From Pelagibius sp048268885 (GTDB taxonomy: Bacteria; Pseudomonadota; Alphaproteobacteria; Kiloniellales; Kiloniellaceae): 64,000 nt of DNA. The first letter of the stretch is position 1; each line of letters opens with the position of its first letter. Shown piece after piece: positions 15,105 through 25,647 of this stretch. The notes beneath the pieces are model-generated. The model was not told where the DNA came from, did not search any database, and saw only the letters and a list, made by a program, of their open reading frames with translations. A program made the position numbers and the translations under genes. Location of the stretch: positions 1 through 64,000 of the forward strand of contig JBLWUP010000033.1 of assembly GCA_048268885.1 (NCBI GenBank), given 5' to 3'.

Positions 15105-16136
15105 CTAGGACCCTGCGCTCGGCATCTCAACTGCCGGGGCGCCCAGCGGCAGCTCCGCCGCGCCCGCCCGGGCAGGTTTGTGCGGGTCGAACTGGATCCA
15201 CACGAAAGCGATGTAGAGCAGCACGAAGATCGCGCCTTCCACACGGGTGATGCGCTTGCCGGTCAGCATGACCGGCACGGCGATCAGGGTGGCGCCGGCC
15301 AGGAACCAGATGTCGAAGGCGAGGATTTCCGGCGCCACGGTCACCGGCGTGATGACGAAGAGGGCGCCCAGGATCAGCAGGATGTTGAAGATGTTGGAGC
15401 CGAGCACGTTGCCCAGGGCTACCTCGGTGTGGCCGCGCAGGGCGGCGACGATGGCCGTGGCCAGTTCCGGCAGGGAGGTGCCGAAGGCCACCAGGGTCAG
15501 GCCGATCACGGTCTCCGACACACCGGCGGCGCGGGCAATGGTGGTGGAGCCGCGCACCAGCAGTTCGGAGCCGCCGCCCAGCGCGATGACGCCGACGGCC
15601 ACCAGCGCGACGGCCACCCAGGCCGAGCTCGGCGTGGCGCCGGCTTCCTCGATGGCCTCCAGGCCCGTTGAGGTCTCGTTATAGCCGCGGCGCTCGACGT
15701 GATAGCTGTAGGCAAGGTAGAGGGCGAGCAGCGTCAGCATGATGACGCCGTGCACGAAGGTCATCCGCTCGAAGCAGGCCAGCAGGATGAACACGGCGGT
15801 CGCCAGGACCATGGCCGCGGTGTCGCGCAGGATACGCTTGGGTTCCCGCTCGATGGGGCAGAGCAGGGCGGCGAGGCCGAGGATCAGCAGGATGTTGGCG
15901 ATGTTGGAGCCGACGACGTTGCCGATGCCGATGTCGGGGACGCCCTGGACCCCGGCGGTCAGGGTCACCACCAGCTCCGGCATGGAGGTGGCGAGGGCCA
16001 CCACCGTCAATCCGATCAGCAGGGGCGACAGCCCGAAGCGCAGCGACAGGCCCACGGCGCCGCGCAGCAGGATCTCCCCGCCGATGAAGAGCAGGGCCAA
16101 ACCACCTCCGGCTTGCAGGAATGCGATTGCTGTCAT
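15105..16136 (-). CDS. yrbG: CaCA-family sodium/calcium exchanger
   Basis: The product is a polytopic membrane protein of about 343 residues with two inverted homologous halves, each carrying an alpha repeat: L-A-T-S-M-P-E-L-V-V and G-N-V-V-G-S-N-I-A-N in the first, F-G-T-S-L-P-E-L-A and G-N-V-L-G-S-N-I-F-N in the second. The Glu and Asn residues that bind cation are present in both. About ten membrane helices are visible. The start at ATG 16136 matches the family; a GTG at 16226 would add 30 Pro/Ala-rich residues without a ribosome site. A Pro/Ala tail follows the last helix. Confidence 0.92.
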   Translation of the reverse strand: MTAIAFLQAGGGLALLFIGGEILLRGAVGLSLRFGLSPLLIGLTVVALATSMPELVVTLTAGVQGVPDIGIGNVVGSNIANILLILGLAALLCPIEREPKRILRDTAAMVLATAVFILLACFERMTFVHGVIMLTLLALYLAYSYHVERRGYNETSTGLEAIEEAGATPSSAWVAVALVAVGVIALGGGSELLVRGSTTIARAAGVSETVIGLTLVAFGTSLPELATAIVAALRGHTEVALGNVLGSNIFNILLILGALFVITPVTVAPEILAFDIWFLAGATLIAVPVMLTGKRITRVEGAIFVLLYIAFVWIQFDPHKPARAGAAELPLGAPAVEMPSAGS

Positions 16137-16317
16137 GACCGGATGGGGTACCAGGCTGGTTAAGAGTTGAAGTGCGGCTGCCGCCGGTCCCGGTGGGGAG
16201 CCGGGTGTCGCCACAGCGGGCGGCACAATGGCCGAGCCGCCCTTAAATGTCGATCCCCGGTGGCTTTTTCAATGAAAGAGTCTCCGGGCGGCGTCACGCC
16301 CGGGGGGGGGCGGGGCG

Positions 16318-16737
16318 CTATTCCTTGCTGTCGTCGTCCCGCTGGGCCGGGTGCAGTTTCAGGGCGGCGGAATTCATGCAGTAGCGCTGCCCCGTGGGTT
16401 CCGGGCCATCGGGGAAGACATGGCCCAGGTGGGCGTCGCAGGCGGCGCAGAGCACCTCGGTGCGGCGCATCCACAAGGTGCGGTCCTGCTTGGTGGCGAC
16501 CGCCTTGTCGTCGACCGGCGCATAGAAGGAGGGCCAGCCGGTCCCGGAATCGAACTTGGTGGTGGAGGCGAACAGCGGCTCGCCGCAGACGACACAGTGA
16601 TAGGTGCCGGGCGTCTTGCAGTCGTGGTAGCGCCCGGTGAAAGCGCGCTCGGTGCCGGCTTCCTGGGTGACGTGGAACGCCTCCCGGCTGAGGGTCTGAA
16701 GCAGCTCCTCGCGGCTCTTCTTCACTTTGGTCGTCAT
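16318..16737 (-). CDS. msrB: Peptide methionine (R)-S-oxide reductase
   Basis: The 139-residue enzyme reduces methionine-R-sulfoxide using thioredoxin. The zinc-binding pairs C-V-V-C and C-A-A-C, the substrate loop G-T-G-W-P-S-F and the catalytic Cys in R-Y-C-M-N-S are all present. ATG 16737 is preceded by GGGAG. Upstream in-frame codons fall in a tandem repeat and are not coding. The tail (Q-R-D-D-D-S-K-E) is variable. Confidence 0.96.
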   Translation of the reverse strand: MTTKVKKSREELLQTLSREAFHVTQEAGTERAFTGRYHDCKTPGTYHCVVCGEPLFASTTKFDSGTGWPSFYAPVDDKAVATKQDRTLWMRRTEVLCAACDAHLGHVFPDGPEPTGQRYCMNSAALKLHPAQRDDDSKE

Positions 16738-16755
16738 GTGATCTCCCTTTCTCGG

Positions 16756-16820
16756 GGCATCTTCCCTCGGCATCTTCCCTCGGCATCTTCCCTGGGCGTC
16801 TTCCCTGGCCATCGTCTCTG
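16756..16820. repeat. 13-base tandem repeat, about five units
   Basis: Five near-identical units of GGCATCTTCCCTC type lie just upstream of msrB, the first three nearly exact and the last two diverged. The repeats encode nothing and sit where the msrB promoter would be expected, so copy number could affect its expression. Confidence 0.7.
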
Positions 16821-17060
16821 GCCGCCGGCCGTCCGCCCGCCTTGCTGTCTATCTCGGTTTGCCGGCCCCCTTTGGCAAGCTCTCCCGGGCGGGAGGCGAC
16901 CGTTTAAGCCCAATTTTAACCTTCCGCTGCGAAATTATAGTCAGAATGATTAGCGCAGAAGTTGATGATGTCGGGCAGTTCATAGCGGGAAGTTGCAGTC
17001 GCCGGCGTGCGGATGGGCCCCCGGCGATGGCTGCCCGAGGGACGGTTCGGGGGAGACCGG

Positions 17061-17993
17061 ATGTTTGAGGACCTGCTGACCAACGCCTTGGACGCCATCT
17101 GGGTGGTCGACGAGGACGGCTTCATCCGCTTCGTGAACCCGGCGGCGGAGGCGCTCAGCGGCTACGACCGCAAGGAGCTTGTGGACGAGCCCCTCTCCAG
17201 GATCCTGCCGCCGGACATCGCAGAGACGCACACGAAGTACCTGAAGATGTACCTGGAGGCCGGCCCGCAGTTCCACATCATGGGCGAGGTGCGGGAGTTC
17301 TCCATCATCGCCCGCGACGGCGAGGAGATCCCCGTCGGTCTGCGCGCCTTCGAGATTCCGCCGCCCGACGACAAGCGCTGCTTCGGCGCCATCATGCAGG
17401 ACTACCGTCCGCGCAAGAAGCTGGAGGCCGAGCGTGACGCCCTGCTGGCCCGCCTCTCGCGGCAGGCGCTCTCCGACGAGCTGACCGGCCTGCCCAACCG
17501 GCGGGCCTTCATCGACGAGCTGGACCGGGTGCAGGCCGCGATGCGGCGCAGCACCGCGCCGGCTTCGATCGCCGTGCTCGACATCGATCACTTCAAGCAG
17601 GTGAACGACACCTACGGCCATGCCGGCGGCGACGTGGCGCTGAAGGCGCTGGCCGATGTGCTGCGCGAAACCCTGCGCGGCGAGGACTTCCTGGCCCGCA
17701 TCGGCGGCGAGGAATTCGCTCTGGTGCTGCGCGGGACGGACCTCAGCGTCGCCGGCCGCATCGCCGAGCGCATGCGCGAGCGCGTGGCCGCCGCCTGCAT
17801 CGCGCTGCCCGACGGGCGCAAGACCCACGTCACCATCAGCATCGGCGTCGCGCCTTTCATGCCGGACTGCAAGGATCAGGCCTGCCTGAAGGCGGCCGAC
17901 CAGGCGCTCTACAAGGCCAAGGAAAGCGGCCGCAACAAGGTCTGCGTCGCCTGCCGGGACCACGTCGGCAAGGTCGCCGCCGGCGCGCTCTAG
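17061..17993 (+). CDS. PAS-GGDEF diguanylate cyclase
   Basis: The 310-residue protein has an N-terminal PAS domain (about 5-120), a helical linker and a GGDEF domain (about 140-300). The active-site motif is G-G-E-E-F (215-219), and the inhibitory-site R-x-x-D is present at R206-D209, five residues before it, so product inhibition by cyclic di-GMP is predicted. No membrane segment occurs, so it is cytoplasmic. ATG 17061 follows GGGGGAG. It is divergent from msrB. The PAS shows no obvious cofactor residue. A strong hairpin follows the stop at once. Confidence 0.93.
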   Translation: MFEDLLTNALDAIWVVDEDGFIRFVNPAAEALSGYDRKELVDEPLSRILPPDIAETHTKYLKMYLEAGPQFHIMGEVREFSIIARDGEEIPVGLRAFEIPPPDDKRCFGAIMQDYRPRKKLEAERDALLARLSRQALSDELTGLPNRRAFIDELDRVQAAMRRSTAPASIAVLDIDHFKQVNDTYGHAGGDVALKALADVLRETLRGEDFLARIGGEEFALVLRGTDLSVAGRIAERMRERVAAACIALPDGRKTHVTISIGVAPFMPDCKDQACLKAADQALYKAKESGRNKVCVACRDHVGKVAAGAL

Positions 17994-17996
17994 ATC

Positions 17997-18028
17997 TCCT
18001 CGGTCAGGTAGAACCACCTGACCGAGGA
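17997..18028 (+). terminator. Hairpin right after the GGDEF gene
   Basis: A perfect 13-bp stem (TCCTCGGTCAGGT at 17997-18009, ACCTGACCGAGGA at 18016-18028) encloses six bases and begins four bases after the stop codon. No T run follows on the plus strand, so it may act as an mRNA-stabilising structure or a weak terminator. Confidence 0.5.
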
Positions 18029-18051
18029 AAAATCGATTTACCTTAGAAAGT

Positions 18052-18093
18052 TAGAGCAACTTATCCGCGTCCGCCTGGACGCGGGTTGCTCTA
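18052..18093. repeat. Second TAGAGCA/TGCTCTA palindrome
   Basis: TAGAGCAA (left) and TTGCTCTA (right) bound a stem continuing with CGCGTCC and GGACGCG around a short loop. The same ends bound the element at 11-75. The right end supplies the TAG stop of the gene at 18091-18567, so the element has inserted at, or defines, its end. Confidence 0.65.
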
Positions 18094-18567
18094 GCGGCCG
18101 CTTCTTTTCAGCTTCTCAATCGTTTCGTGCAGGGCCGAGAGGAAGGCCGAGCGGTCGCGCTGTGAGAACGGCCGTGGCCCGCCGGTGACCTGGCCCGCCT
18201 CGCGCAGCTCGGCCATGAGGTTGCGGCTGGCCAGCGCCATGCCGATGGAACGGTCGGAGAAACCCTTGCCGTTGGGGCCCAGCACCTCGGCGCCGGCCTT
18301 CACGCAGCGCGCGGCCAGCGGGATGTCGGAGGTGATCACCACGTCCCCCGGCCCGGCGCGCTCGGCGATCCAGTCGTCGGCGGCATCGAAGCCGTCGCCC
18401 ACCACCACCCGATGGATCAGGTGATGGACGGGCAGGGCGATGATGTCGTTGGCGACCACCTGTACCGCCCAGCCGTGGCGCTCGGCGACCTTGTAGATCT
18501 CCGCCTTCACCGGGCAGGCATCCGCATCGACGTAGATCTGGCCGACGTTCTGTTGAGGGGCGCTCAC
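18091..18567 (-). CDS. yaiI: UPF0178/YaiI-family protein
   Basis: The 158-residue protein belongs to the DUF188 family, a PIN-like/NYN-type fold often suggested to be a nuclease but without proven activity. The family motifs are visible: D-A-D-A-C-P-V-K at the start, V-V-A-N-D near 40, G-D-G-F-D-A-A-D-D and T-S-D-I-P-L-A near 75-80, and G-P-R-P-F-S-Q-R-D-R-S-A-F near the C-terminus. It starts with GTG at 18567, 10 bases after the uvrB stop, and is probably co-transcribed with it. The stop is supplied by the TAGAGCA-type palindrome. Confidence 0.9.
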   Translation of the reverse strand: MSAPQQNVGQIYVDADACPVKAEIYKVAERHGWAVQVVANDIIALPVHHLIHRVVVGDGFDAADDWIAERAGPGDVVITSDIPLAARCVKAGAEVLGPNGKGFSDRSIGMALASRNLMAELREAGQVTGGPRPFSQRDRSAFLSALHETIEKLKRSGR

Positions 18568-18577
18568 GGAAAATGGC

Positions 18578-20737
<2,160 letters not shown>

Positions 20738-21169
20738 GCCCCTTTATATGCGCTTCCCGCCCGTAGTTGCCAGGGCCGATGCCAGGGGGGCGGACCGGTC
20801 CGGTGCAGACTTCCTGCCACCAGATGTCAGCAATGAAGATGGTCGGATCAGATCTCGCATGCGCCGTGCCACAACATCGACGCTCCGGCCAGGAGCACAA
20901 CACAGCGATGCAGCTGCAATGGCAGGCAGGGTGCATTCATTGGGCGTGTCGCGCGAAATATTGGTGACGGCTTGCTCGGCAAAAAATAAAATTCAATGAC
21001 CTGTATCATTGATTTTTTGAGAAAATAGCCAAATTCACAAAAATAAATACTGACGAAAACTCTATTAATACTAGTTCATGCAGAAATGTTTGGGGATAAT
21101 GTGCAGCCTGTTACCTGTTTATGGCTATAAAAATTTGAACCAATAAACCGATTTGGGGAGGGGCTAAAG
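20738..21169. other. Divergent intergenic region, AT-rich half, no gene
   Basis: Upstream of uvrB (minus) and the cytochrome gene (plus) are 432 bases without a credible gene. The right half, about 20980-21165, is AT-rich and should hold the cytochrome promoter. A dyad of seven-base arms lies at 20993-21012. Confidence 0.5.
20993..21012. promoter_or_regulatory. Perfect 7-6-7 inverted repeat upstream of the cytochrome gene
   Basis: TCAATGA (20993-20999) and TCATTGA (21006-21012) are perfect arms around six bases, 157 bases upstream of the cytochrome start. It is similar in size to a Crp/Fnr-family dimer site but does not match the Fnr consensus, so the regulator is unknown. Confidence 0.45.
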
Positions 21170-21961
21170 ATGAGGTTGATGTTCTTTTCACCCGTGAAAA
21201 TGGGAATGCTTGTCGCCGCGGCACTGTTTCTTGCGCCGGCGGCCATCCTGGCCGCGGACAAGGAAGATGAGGAGTACCACCGCGACTACATCTACGGTGT
21301 GCCGGAAAATCCCACCGAGGCCTGGATCATGTCCTCGGGCGGCCGGCTGTACGACAACTGGATCAATGCTTTGGATGCCGATGAGCCTGCGGGCACGCAT
21401 CCGGCTTGGCCGGCGTCGAACACCAAGAAGGAAGGGGCCGTGACCTGGCGGTGCAAGTCCTGCCACGGATGGGACTATCGGGGTAAGGATGGTGCTTACA
21501 GCAAGGGTTCCTACAAGACCGGGATCACGGGCTTGCGCGCCTGGGCCGGGAAGGACCCGGAAGAGATCCACAAGATCCTGATGAACGACACCCATGGCTT
21601 TACCTACGACATGATTCCGCTCGACGCCATGCAGCGGATTGCCGCTTTCGTCAGCCGAGGCCAGGCGGACGTGGCCGCTCATATCAGCATGGACAAGTCG
21701 GTCAAGGGCAACGCCGAACGCGGTGCCGCCAGGTTCCAGACCATCTGCGCGTCGTGCCACGGCTTCGACGGCAGGGCGCTGGACTGGGGTGACAGCGATG
21801 AGCCTGGTTTCGTCGGCACGGAGGCAAATGCGAACCCCTGGGAGGTTCTGCACAAGATCCGCTCCGGCCATCCAGGGGTCGAGATGGTGTCTATGGCGTC
21901 TTTCCCGCTTGAAGAAGCCTTGGATATCCTGGCCTACACCCAGACTCTGCCAGTGAAGTAG
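21170..21961 (+). CDS. Periplasmic dihaem cytochrome c
   Basis: The 263-residue protein has a signal peptide (about 1-29, M-L-V-A-A-A-L-F-L-A-P-A-A-I-L-A-A then cleavage) and two haem-binding motifs, C-K-S-C-H (95-99) and C-A-S-C-H (193-197). Mature domains of about 90 residues each suggest a two-domain cytochrome for periplasmic electron transfer; possible axial Met residues are at 147 and 239-242. It resembles dihaem c-type cytochromes that accompany oxidoreductases, but the neighbours do not name a partner. ATG 21170 has GGGGAGGGG upstream. A 13-bp hairpin follows the stop. Confidence 0.85.
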   Translation: MRLMFFSPVKMGMLVAAALFLAPAAILAADKEDEEYHRDYIYGVPENPTEAWIMSSGGRLYDNWINALDADEPAGTHPAWPASNTKKEGAVTWRCKSCHGWDYRGKDGAYSKGSYKTGITGLRAWAGKDPEEIHKILMNDTHGFTYDMIPLDAMQRIAAFVSRGQADVAAHISMDKSVKGNAERGAARFQTICASCHGFDGRALDWGDSDEPGFVGTEANANPWEVLHKIRSGHPGVEMVSMASFPLEEALDILAYTQTLPVK

Positions 21962-21987
21962 GTCTCCGACAGACCGGTCAGCGCTAA

Positions 21988-22021
21988 CGTCCGTCACCCG
22001 CATAGTGCCGGGTGACGGACG
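21988..22021 (+). terminator. Hairpin after the cytochrome gene
   Basis: CGTCCGTCACCCG (21988-22000) and CGGGTGACGGACG (22009-22021) are perfect 13-base inverted arms around eight bases, 26 bases after the stop. No T run follows, so termination at this hairpin is probable but unproved. Confidence 0.5.
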
Positions 22022-22090
22022 CTCGCGCCATGCGGTGGCTGCCGGTCAAAAGTCCGCACGGTCGACGGCTGACTGCCGCGCCGACGTCGC

Positions 22091-22237
22091 CTACAGCAGC
22101 GGCACGAAGAGCAGCAGGGTCGCACCCAGGCTGACCGCGATAAAGACCAGCAGGCAAAGGCGCTTGGCCCAGCGGCGCAGCATCGAGCCGCGGTTCAGAA
22201 ACGCGTGATCGGCCCTCCAGGCCGGGTCAAACAGCAT
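22091..22237 (-). CDS. 48-residue single-pass membrane protein next to the sortase
   Basis: A frame from ATG 22237 to TAG 22091 encodes 48 residues. Residues 1-26 are polar and basic (H-A-F-L-N-R-G-S and R-R-W-A-K-R). Residues 27-48 form one hydrophobic helix, so a short membrane protein with a cytoplasmic basic end is predicted. It begins five bases after the sortase stop, on the same strand, with only a weak ribosome site. Coding is supported by the basic-then-hydrophobic composition and tight spacing. A role as an accessory of the sortase unit is inference. Confidence 0.5.
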   Translation of the reverse strand: MLFDPAWRADHAFLNRGSMLRRWAKRLCLLVFIAVSLGATLLLFVPLL

Positions 22238-22242
22238 TCAAG

Positions 22243-22950
22243 TTACAGGCTTCCATCGGGGATACCTTCTCCATTTCCGGCTCCTTCGCCGGGTCCCCCT
22301 GTCGTGGTGATCGCAATCGCCGCTTCCCCAAGCGGCGCGGTGGTGTCGTCTGGTGCTTCAAGCGCTTCGGCGGTCACCACGTAGCGCAGCGGCCCGCCGG
22401 GCGTGACGGCGTCGAAGGGATAGCAGGTGACCAGGCTCATCAGGGGCCGGCTTTCCGCGCGGCGCACGAAGACCGGGTGGCGCACGTCGATCACTTCATG
22501 GCCCCGCACGGTGAAGTCCTGCCAGCTCCCCTGACGGTCCTGCAGGCGCAGGCGGCTGCCGTCGGCGAGGTCGCGCAGGAAGGCGAAGTGGGTGTCGCGG
22601 TGGCCGCCGAGGATCCGATGGCCGAGGCTCTCGGTGCCCGGCACCACCGCGGGGCCGAAGGCGAGGGTGCGGCCGCTGGCCCCGGCCAGCACGTAGAGGT
22701 CGACGCCGAGGTCCGGCACTTGCAGGCGCGCCACCGGCCAGGTATCGGCCCAGGGCCAGGGCTTGGCTTCGTCTTCGCCCGCCAGGGTGGCGGCCCAGGC
22801 GCGGTCGAGCAGGCGCTGGGCCAGCCAGGCCTTGCCGTGGATGACGGCGGCCCCGCCCAGCTGCCACAGGCCGAGGGCCAGCAGCAGCAGGGCAGAGCCG
22901 AGCAGGACCCGGTTCGCCAGGGTCCGGTTTTGGGTCAGGGTTCTAGCCAC
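22243..22950 (-). CDS. Sortase of the Gram-negative (marine proteobacterial) type
   Basis: The 235-residue transpeptidase has an N-terminal membrane anchor (about 13-38) and a sortase core. The catalytic residues are seen: His117 in G-G-H-R-D-T, Cys176 in L-V-T-C-Y-P-F-D and Arg189 in P-L-R-Y-V-V. The C-terminal 35 residues are Gly/Glu-rich. Its start overlaps the end of the VIT/vWA gene by eight bases, so this is a dedicated enzyme for one substrate, as in the sortase-target pairs known from marine Gammaproteobacteria. It faces the periplasm. Confidence 0.9.
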   Translation of the reverse strand: MARTLTQNRTLANRVLLGSALLLLALGLWQLGGAAVIHGKAWLAQRLLDRAWAATLAGEDEAKPWPWADTWPVARLQVPDLGVDLYVLAGASGRTLAFGPAVVPGTESLGHRILGGHRDTHFAFLRDLADGSRLRLQDRQGSWQDFTVRGHEVIDVRHPVFVRRAESRPLMSLVTCYPFDAVTPGGPLRYVVTAEALEAPDDTTAPLGEAAIAITTTGGPGEGAGNGEGIPDGSL

Positions 22951-25342
22951 GCAGGCCGCTCCGCCGCTGGCGGCGGAGCACCAGCAGGATCAGCGCCAGC
23001 GCCAGGAAGAGGTAGGCGCTGCCGACGATGGCCATGCGCTCGGCCGGCGTCGCCGTCTGCGGCAGGACAACCGTCTGGCCGTCGGCCTTGGCTTGGCGCA
23101 TGAGGTAGCCCGGCAGGGCGCGCGAACGCAGGGCGGCGTCCTTTTCCACCGGCCCGTGGAACGCGCTCGGCGTGGCTGAGGGGGCGGGCGCGGCGCTGGG
23201 CGCGGGGGCCGGCAGGGCCTCTTCCTGCACGCCGAAGACCTTGTCGGCGTCCCAGCCCTGCGGCAGGTCGCGGGGGATCTCCGCGCTCTCCAAGGTTTCG
23301 CCCTCTGGCCGGGCGACGACGTCGTCCACGGCGACCAGCGAGGTGTAGCGGGTGACCAGTTGATGCCGGAGCGCGACGGCCAGGGCCTCGGCCCGGATGG
23401 CCGCCTTGTCCGCTTCCGCGTCGCCCCGATAGAGGCCGTCTTCGATCTGCACCAGCTTGGCGCGGGCCCAGATCGAGGCGACGCCCGGCGCGGGGGTAAG
23501 GTCGCCGAGCGGCAGGCGTTTCTGCCAGGCGCCCTCGCTTGAACTGCCGGTGATCAGCAGCTGGCCGTCCAGGCGCGCCAGGTCGACGTCCTGCAGGCGG
23601 GCGGTGAAGGTGACCGGCTGCCCGGCATAGAGGTCGGGCAGGGGCGTGGGATAGATCTCCATGCGCTTGCCGGCGGTGAGCGGCCAGCCGACGCGGATGT
23701 CGGTCAGGGCCGGCTGTTCCAGTTGCGTCAGCAGGGCGTCGATGCGGCTCTCGACCTCGCTGAGGTCGCCGATATAGGTGAAGCTGCCGCGGCCCAGCTC
23801 GGCGGCCTTACGCATGAAATAGCTGTTGGGCGCCGAGCCGATGCCGACGGTGAAGAGGCGGCTGTCGCCCAGGCGTTTGGCGACTTCCTGGAACAGCGCC
23901 GCCTCGTTGCCGACGGCGGCGTCGGTCAGGAAGACCACCTGCCGCAGGAAGCCGCCGCCGGATTGCTCTGCCGCGGAGGGGTTCGCCAGCGCGGCCTCCA
24001 GCGCCGGGAGCATTTCCGTGCCGCCCTCGGCCTCCAGGGCCGCGACGTAGTGCCAGGCCTGGGCCACGTTGCCGACCGTGGCCGCGGCGGCCCGCGGGAA
24101 GAGGGCGTGGGTCTCGTTGTTGAACTGGATGACGTTGAAGCGGTCCTGCGGGTTGAGGCGCTTCAGGGCGGCGATGAGCGCGGTCTTGGCCTGCTCGATG
24201 GAGGCGCCGTGCATCGAGCCGGAGGTGTCGATGACGAAGATCACCTCGCGCGGGGCCGCCGAAGGGGGCTCCTCGGCACCGGCTCCGGCTTCCTTGGCCG
24301 TGGGCGGCAGCATCATGACCAGCAGGTGGGCGTCGGCGCCGACCTGTTCGGCGAAGACGGCGGCCTGCGGCGCCGTGCTGGGCGCCGGCACCCATTCCAG
24401 GACGAAGTCGCGGTCAGCCGGGACTTCATCGTCCTTCAGGGTGACGGTCTGGTGGCCGTTGTCCGCGCTTTCGATGACCACCGGGTGGTAGAGACTGCGA
24501 AGGCTGGCCAGCGGCAGGCCGGCGTCGAGGTCGATGGTGAGCGAGAGGGGGTTGGACAGCGTCTCGTCGATGTCCACTGGGCCGAAGAGGTCGCGCGGGG
24601 TCTCCTCATCTTCCCGCGTCACGACGGCGGGGGCGGGCTGCGGCTGGTTCTGGCGCTCGGCGACCTGGGGTTCCGGCGGGGCCGGGCTGTAGCGCGGCGC
24701 GACTACCATGGGGAAGCGCAGGGAGAAGACGCCGTTTTCGTAGGCGACGCTGTCCTGGTAGCCGATCTCCACGGTGATGTCCTCGCCCGGGCCGATGTTG
24801 GCCAGGCTGGTGACGAAGACGTTGGGGCGTTCGCCGCTGACCAGGCTGGCGCGCTGGCCGCTCTCGGCGGCTTGCTTGTAGACGCGCTCGGCCTCGGCCT
24901 TTTCCAGGATGCGGCCCTGGATCCGGCGCTCGCCGATGACCATGCTCAGGCGGTCGACGGCCGAGCGCTCCGGCAGCGGAAAGACGTAGATGCCCTCCAG
25001 CCAGCGGTCCGTGGGGTTGTGGAACACCTGGCGCACCGTGACCCGCGTCACCATGCCGTTGACCGCCATGGCCACGTCGGTCTTCAGGGTCGGGGCCTCG
25101 AGCGCGGTATCCGCCCGGCCGTCCGGGCCTTCCTCGGTGAAGTAGAGGCCGATCGGTCCCTGTTCCCGGGCTGCGGGCTCCGCCGCGCGGGCGGGCAGGC
25201 TGTGGACTGCCAGGCAGGCCAGCAGGACGAGAACCGCCAGGCCCAGGGTGCCGGCGATCACCAGGGCGTCCTGGAAAACCGCGCGGCCCAGGCGGGCCGG
25301 AAAGACGCCGTGCGGGGTGTGGGGCAGCAGGTCGTGTCGCAT
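22943..25342 (-). CDS. VIT/vWA sortase substrate protein
   Basis: The 799-residue protein has a signal or anchor at about 25-55, a VIT domain (about 80-210), and a von Willebrand A domain with MIDAS motif D-T-S-G-S (372-376). At the C-terminus is a sorting signal: L-P-Q-T-A (760-764), a hydrophobic helix of about 20 residues (770-790) and a basic tail. The sorting signal precedes an overlapping sortase gene, a strong functional link. VIT/vWA proteins bind metal or proteins at a surface; the ligand is unknown. The start at ATG 25342 follows GGGGGGA; 95 further in-frame codons upstream are non-coding in look. Confidence 0.9.
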   Translation of the reverse strand: MRHDLLPHTPHGVFPARLGRAVFQDALVIAGTLGLAVLVLLACLAVHSLPARAAEPAAREQGPIGLYFTEEGPDGRADTALEAPTLKTDVAMAVNGMVTRVTVRQVFHNPTDRWLEGIYVFPLPERSAVDRLSMVIGERRIQGRILEKAEAERVYKQAAESGQRASLVSGERPNVFVTSLANIGPGEDITVEIGYQDSVAYENGVFSLRFPMVVAPRYSPAPPEPQVAERQNQPQPAPAVVTREDEETPRDLFGPVDIDETLSNPLSLTIDLDAGLPLASLRSLYHPVVIESADNGHQTVTLKDDEVPADRDFVLEWVPAPSTAPQAAVFAEQVGADAHLLVMMLPPTAKEAGAGAEEPPSAAPREVIFVIDTSGSMHGASIEQAKTALIAALKRLNPQDRFNVIQFNNETHALFPRAAAATVGNVAQAWHYVAALEAEGGTEMLPALEAALANPSAAEQSGGGFLRQVVFLTDAAVGNEAALFQEVAKRLGDSRLFTVGIGSAPNSYFMRKAAELGRGSFTYIGDLSEVESRIDALLTQLEQPALTDIRVGWPLTAGKRMEIYPTPLPDLYAGQPVTFTARLQDVDLARLDGQLLITGSSSEGAWQKRLPLGDLTPAPGVASIWARAKLVQIEDGLYRGDAEADKAAIRAEALAVALRHQLVTRYTSLVAVDDVVARPEGETLESAEIPRDLPQGWDADKVFGVQEEALPAPAPSAAPAPSATPSAFHGPVEKDAALRSRALPGYLMRQAKADGQTVVLPQTATPAERMAIVGSAYLFLALALILLVLRRQRRSGLRG

Positions 25343-25647
25343 GTGGTGGGTCCCCCCAGGGTGTTGGCTTGAGATGGCTTGATTTGGCCGGAGCTTGCAG
25401 GGTCCATCTGGCCGGGGGAGCATGGCGGCAGCGGACCGGGAATGAGGCGATTCCGTGATGCTTTGAGATGGTTTTGGGGCAGGGACCTGCCGCTGTGAGG
25501 GGGACTCCTCCAGAATCTCCGCCCCGGCGGGCCTGCCATGCCGCCTTGCCGGTTCCAATTGCGCTTTGAAGATTCTAAGTTGCCGCTGATCCGCTCGCCT
25601 TTTCCGTTGGGCGGCGGGCTTCAACATGCAATCCGGGAGTTCATCCG
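25343..25647. other. Divergent intergenic region, no gene
   Basis: About 305 bases between the sortase-target operon (minus) and aspC (plus). I see no small gene, repeat or convincing terminator. It must hold both promoters, but none has a clear -35/-10 pair. Confidence 0.5.

Noticed and set aside
16284..16303. Hairpin after msrB
   Set aside because: A 7-bp stem without a T run on the msrB strand; too weak to call a terminator.
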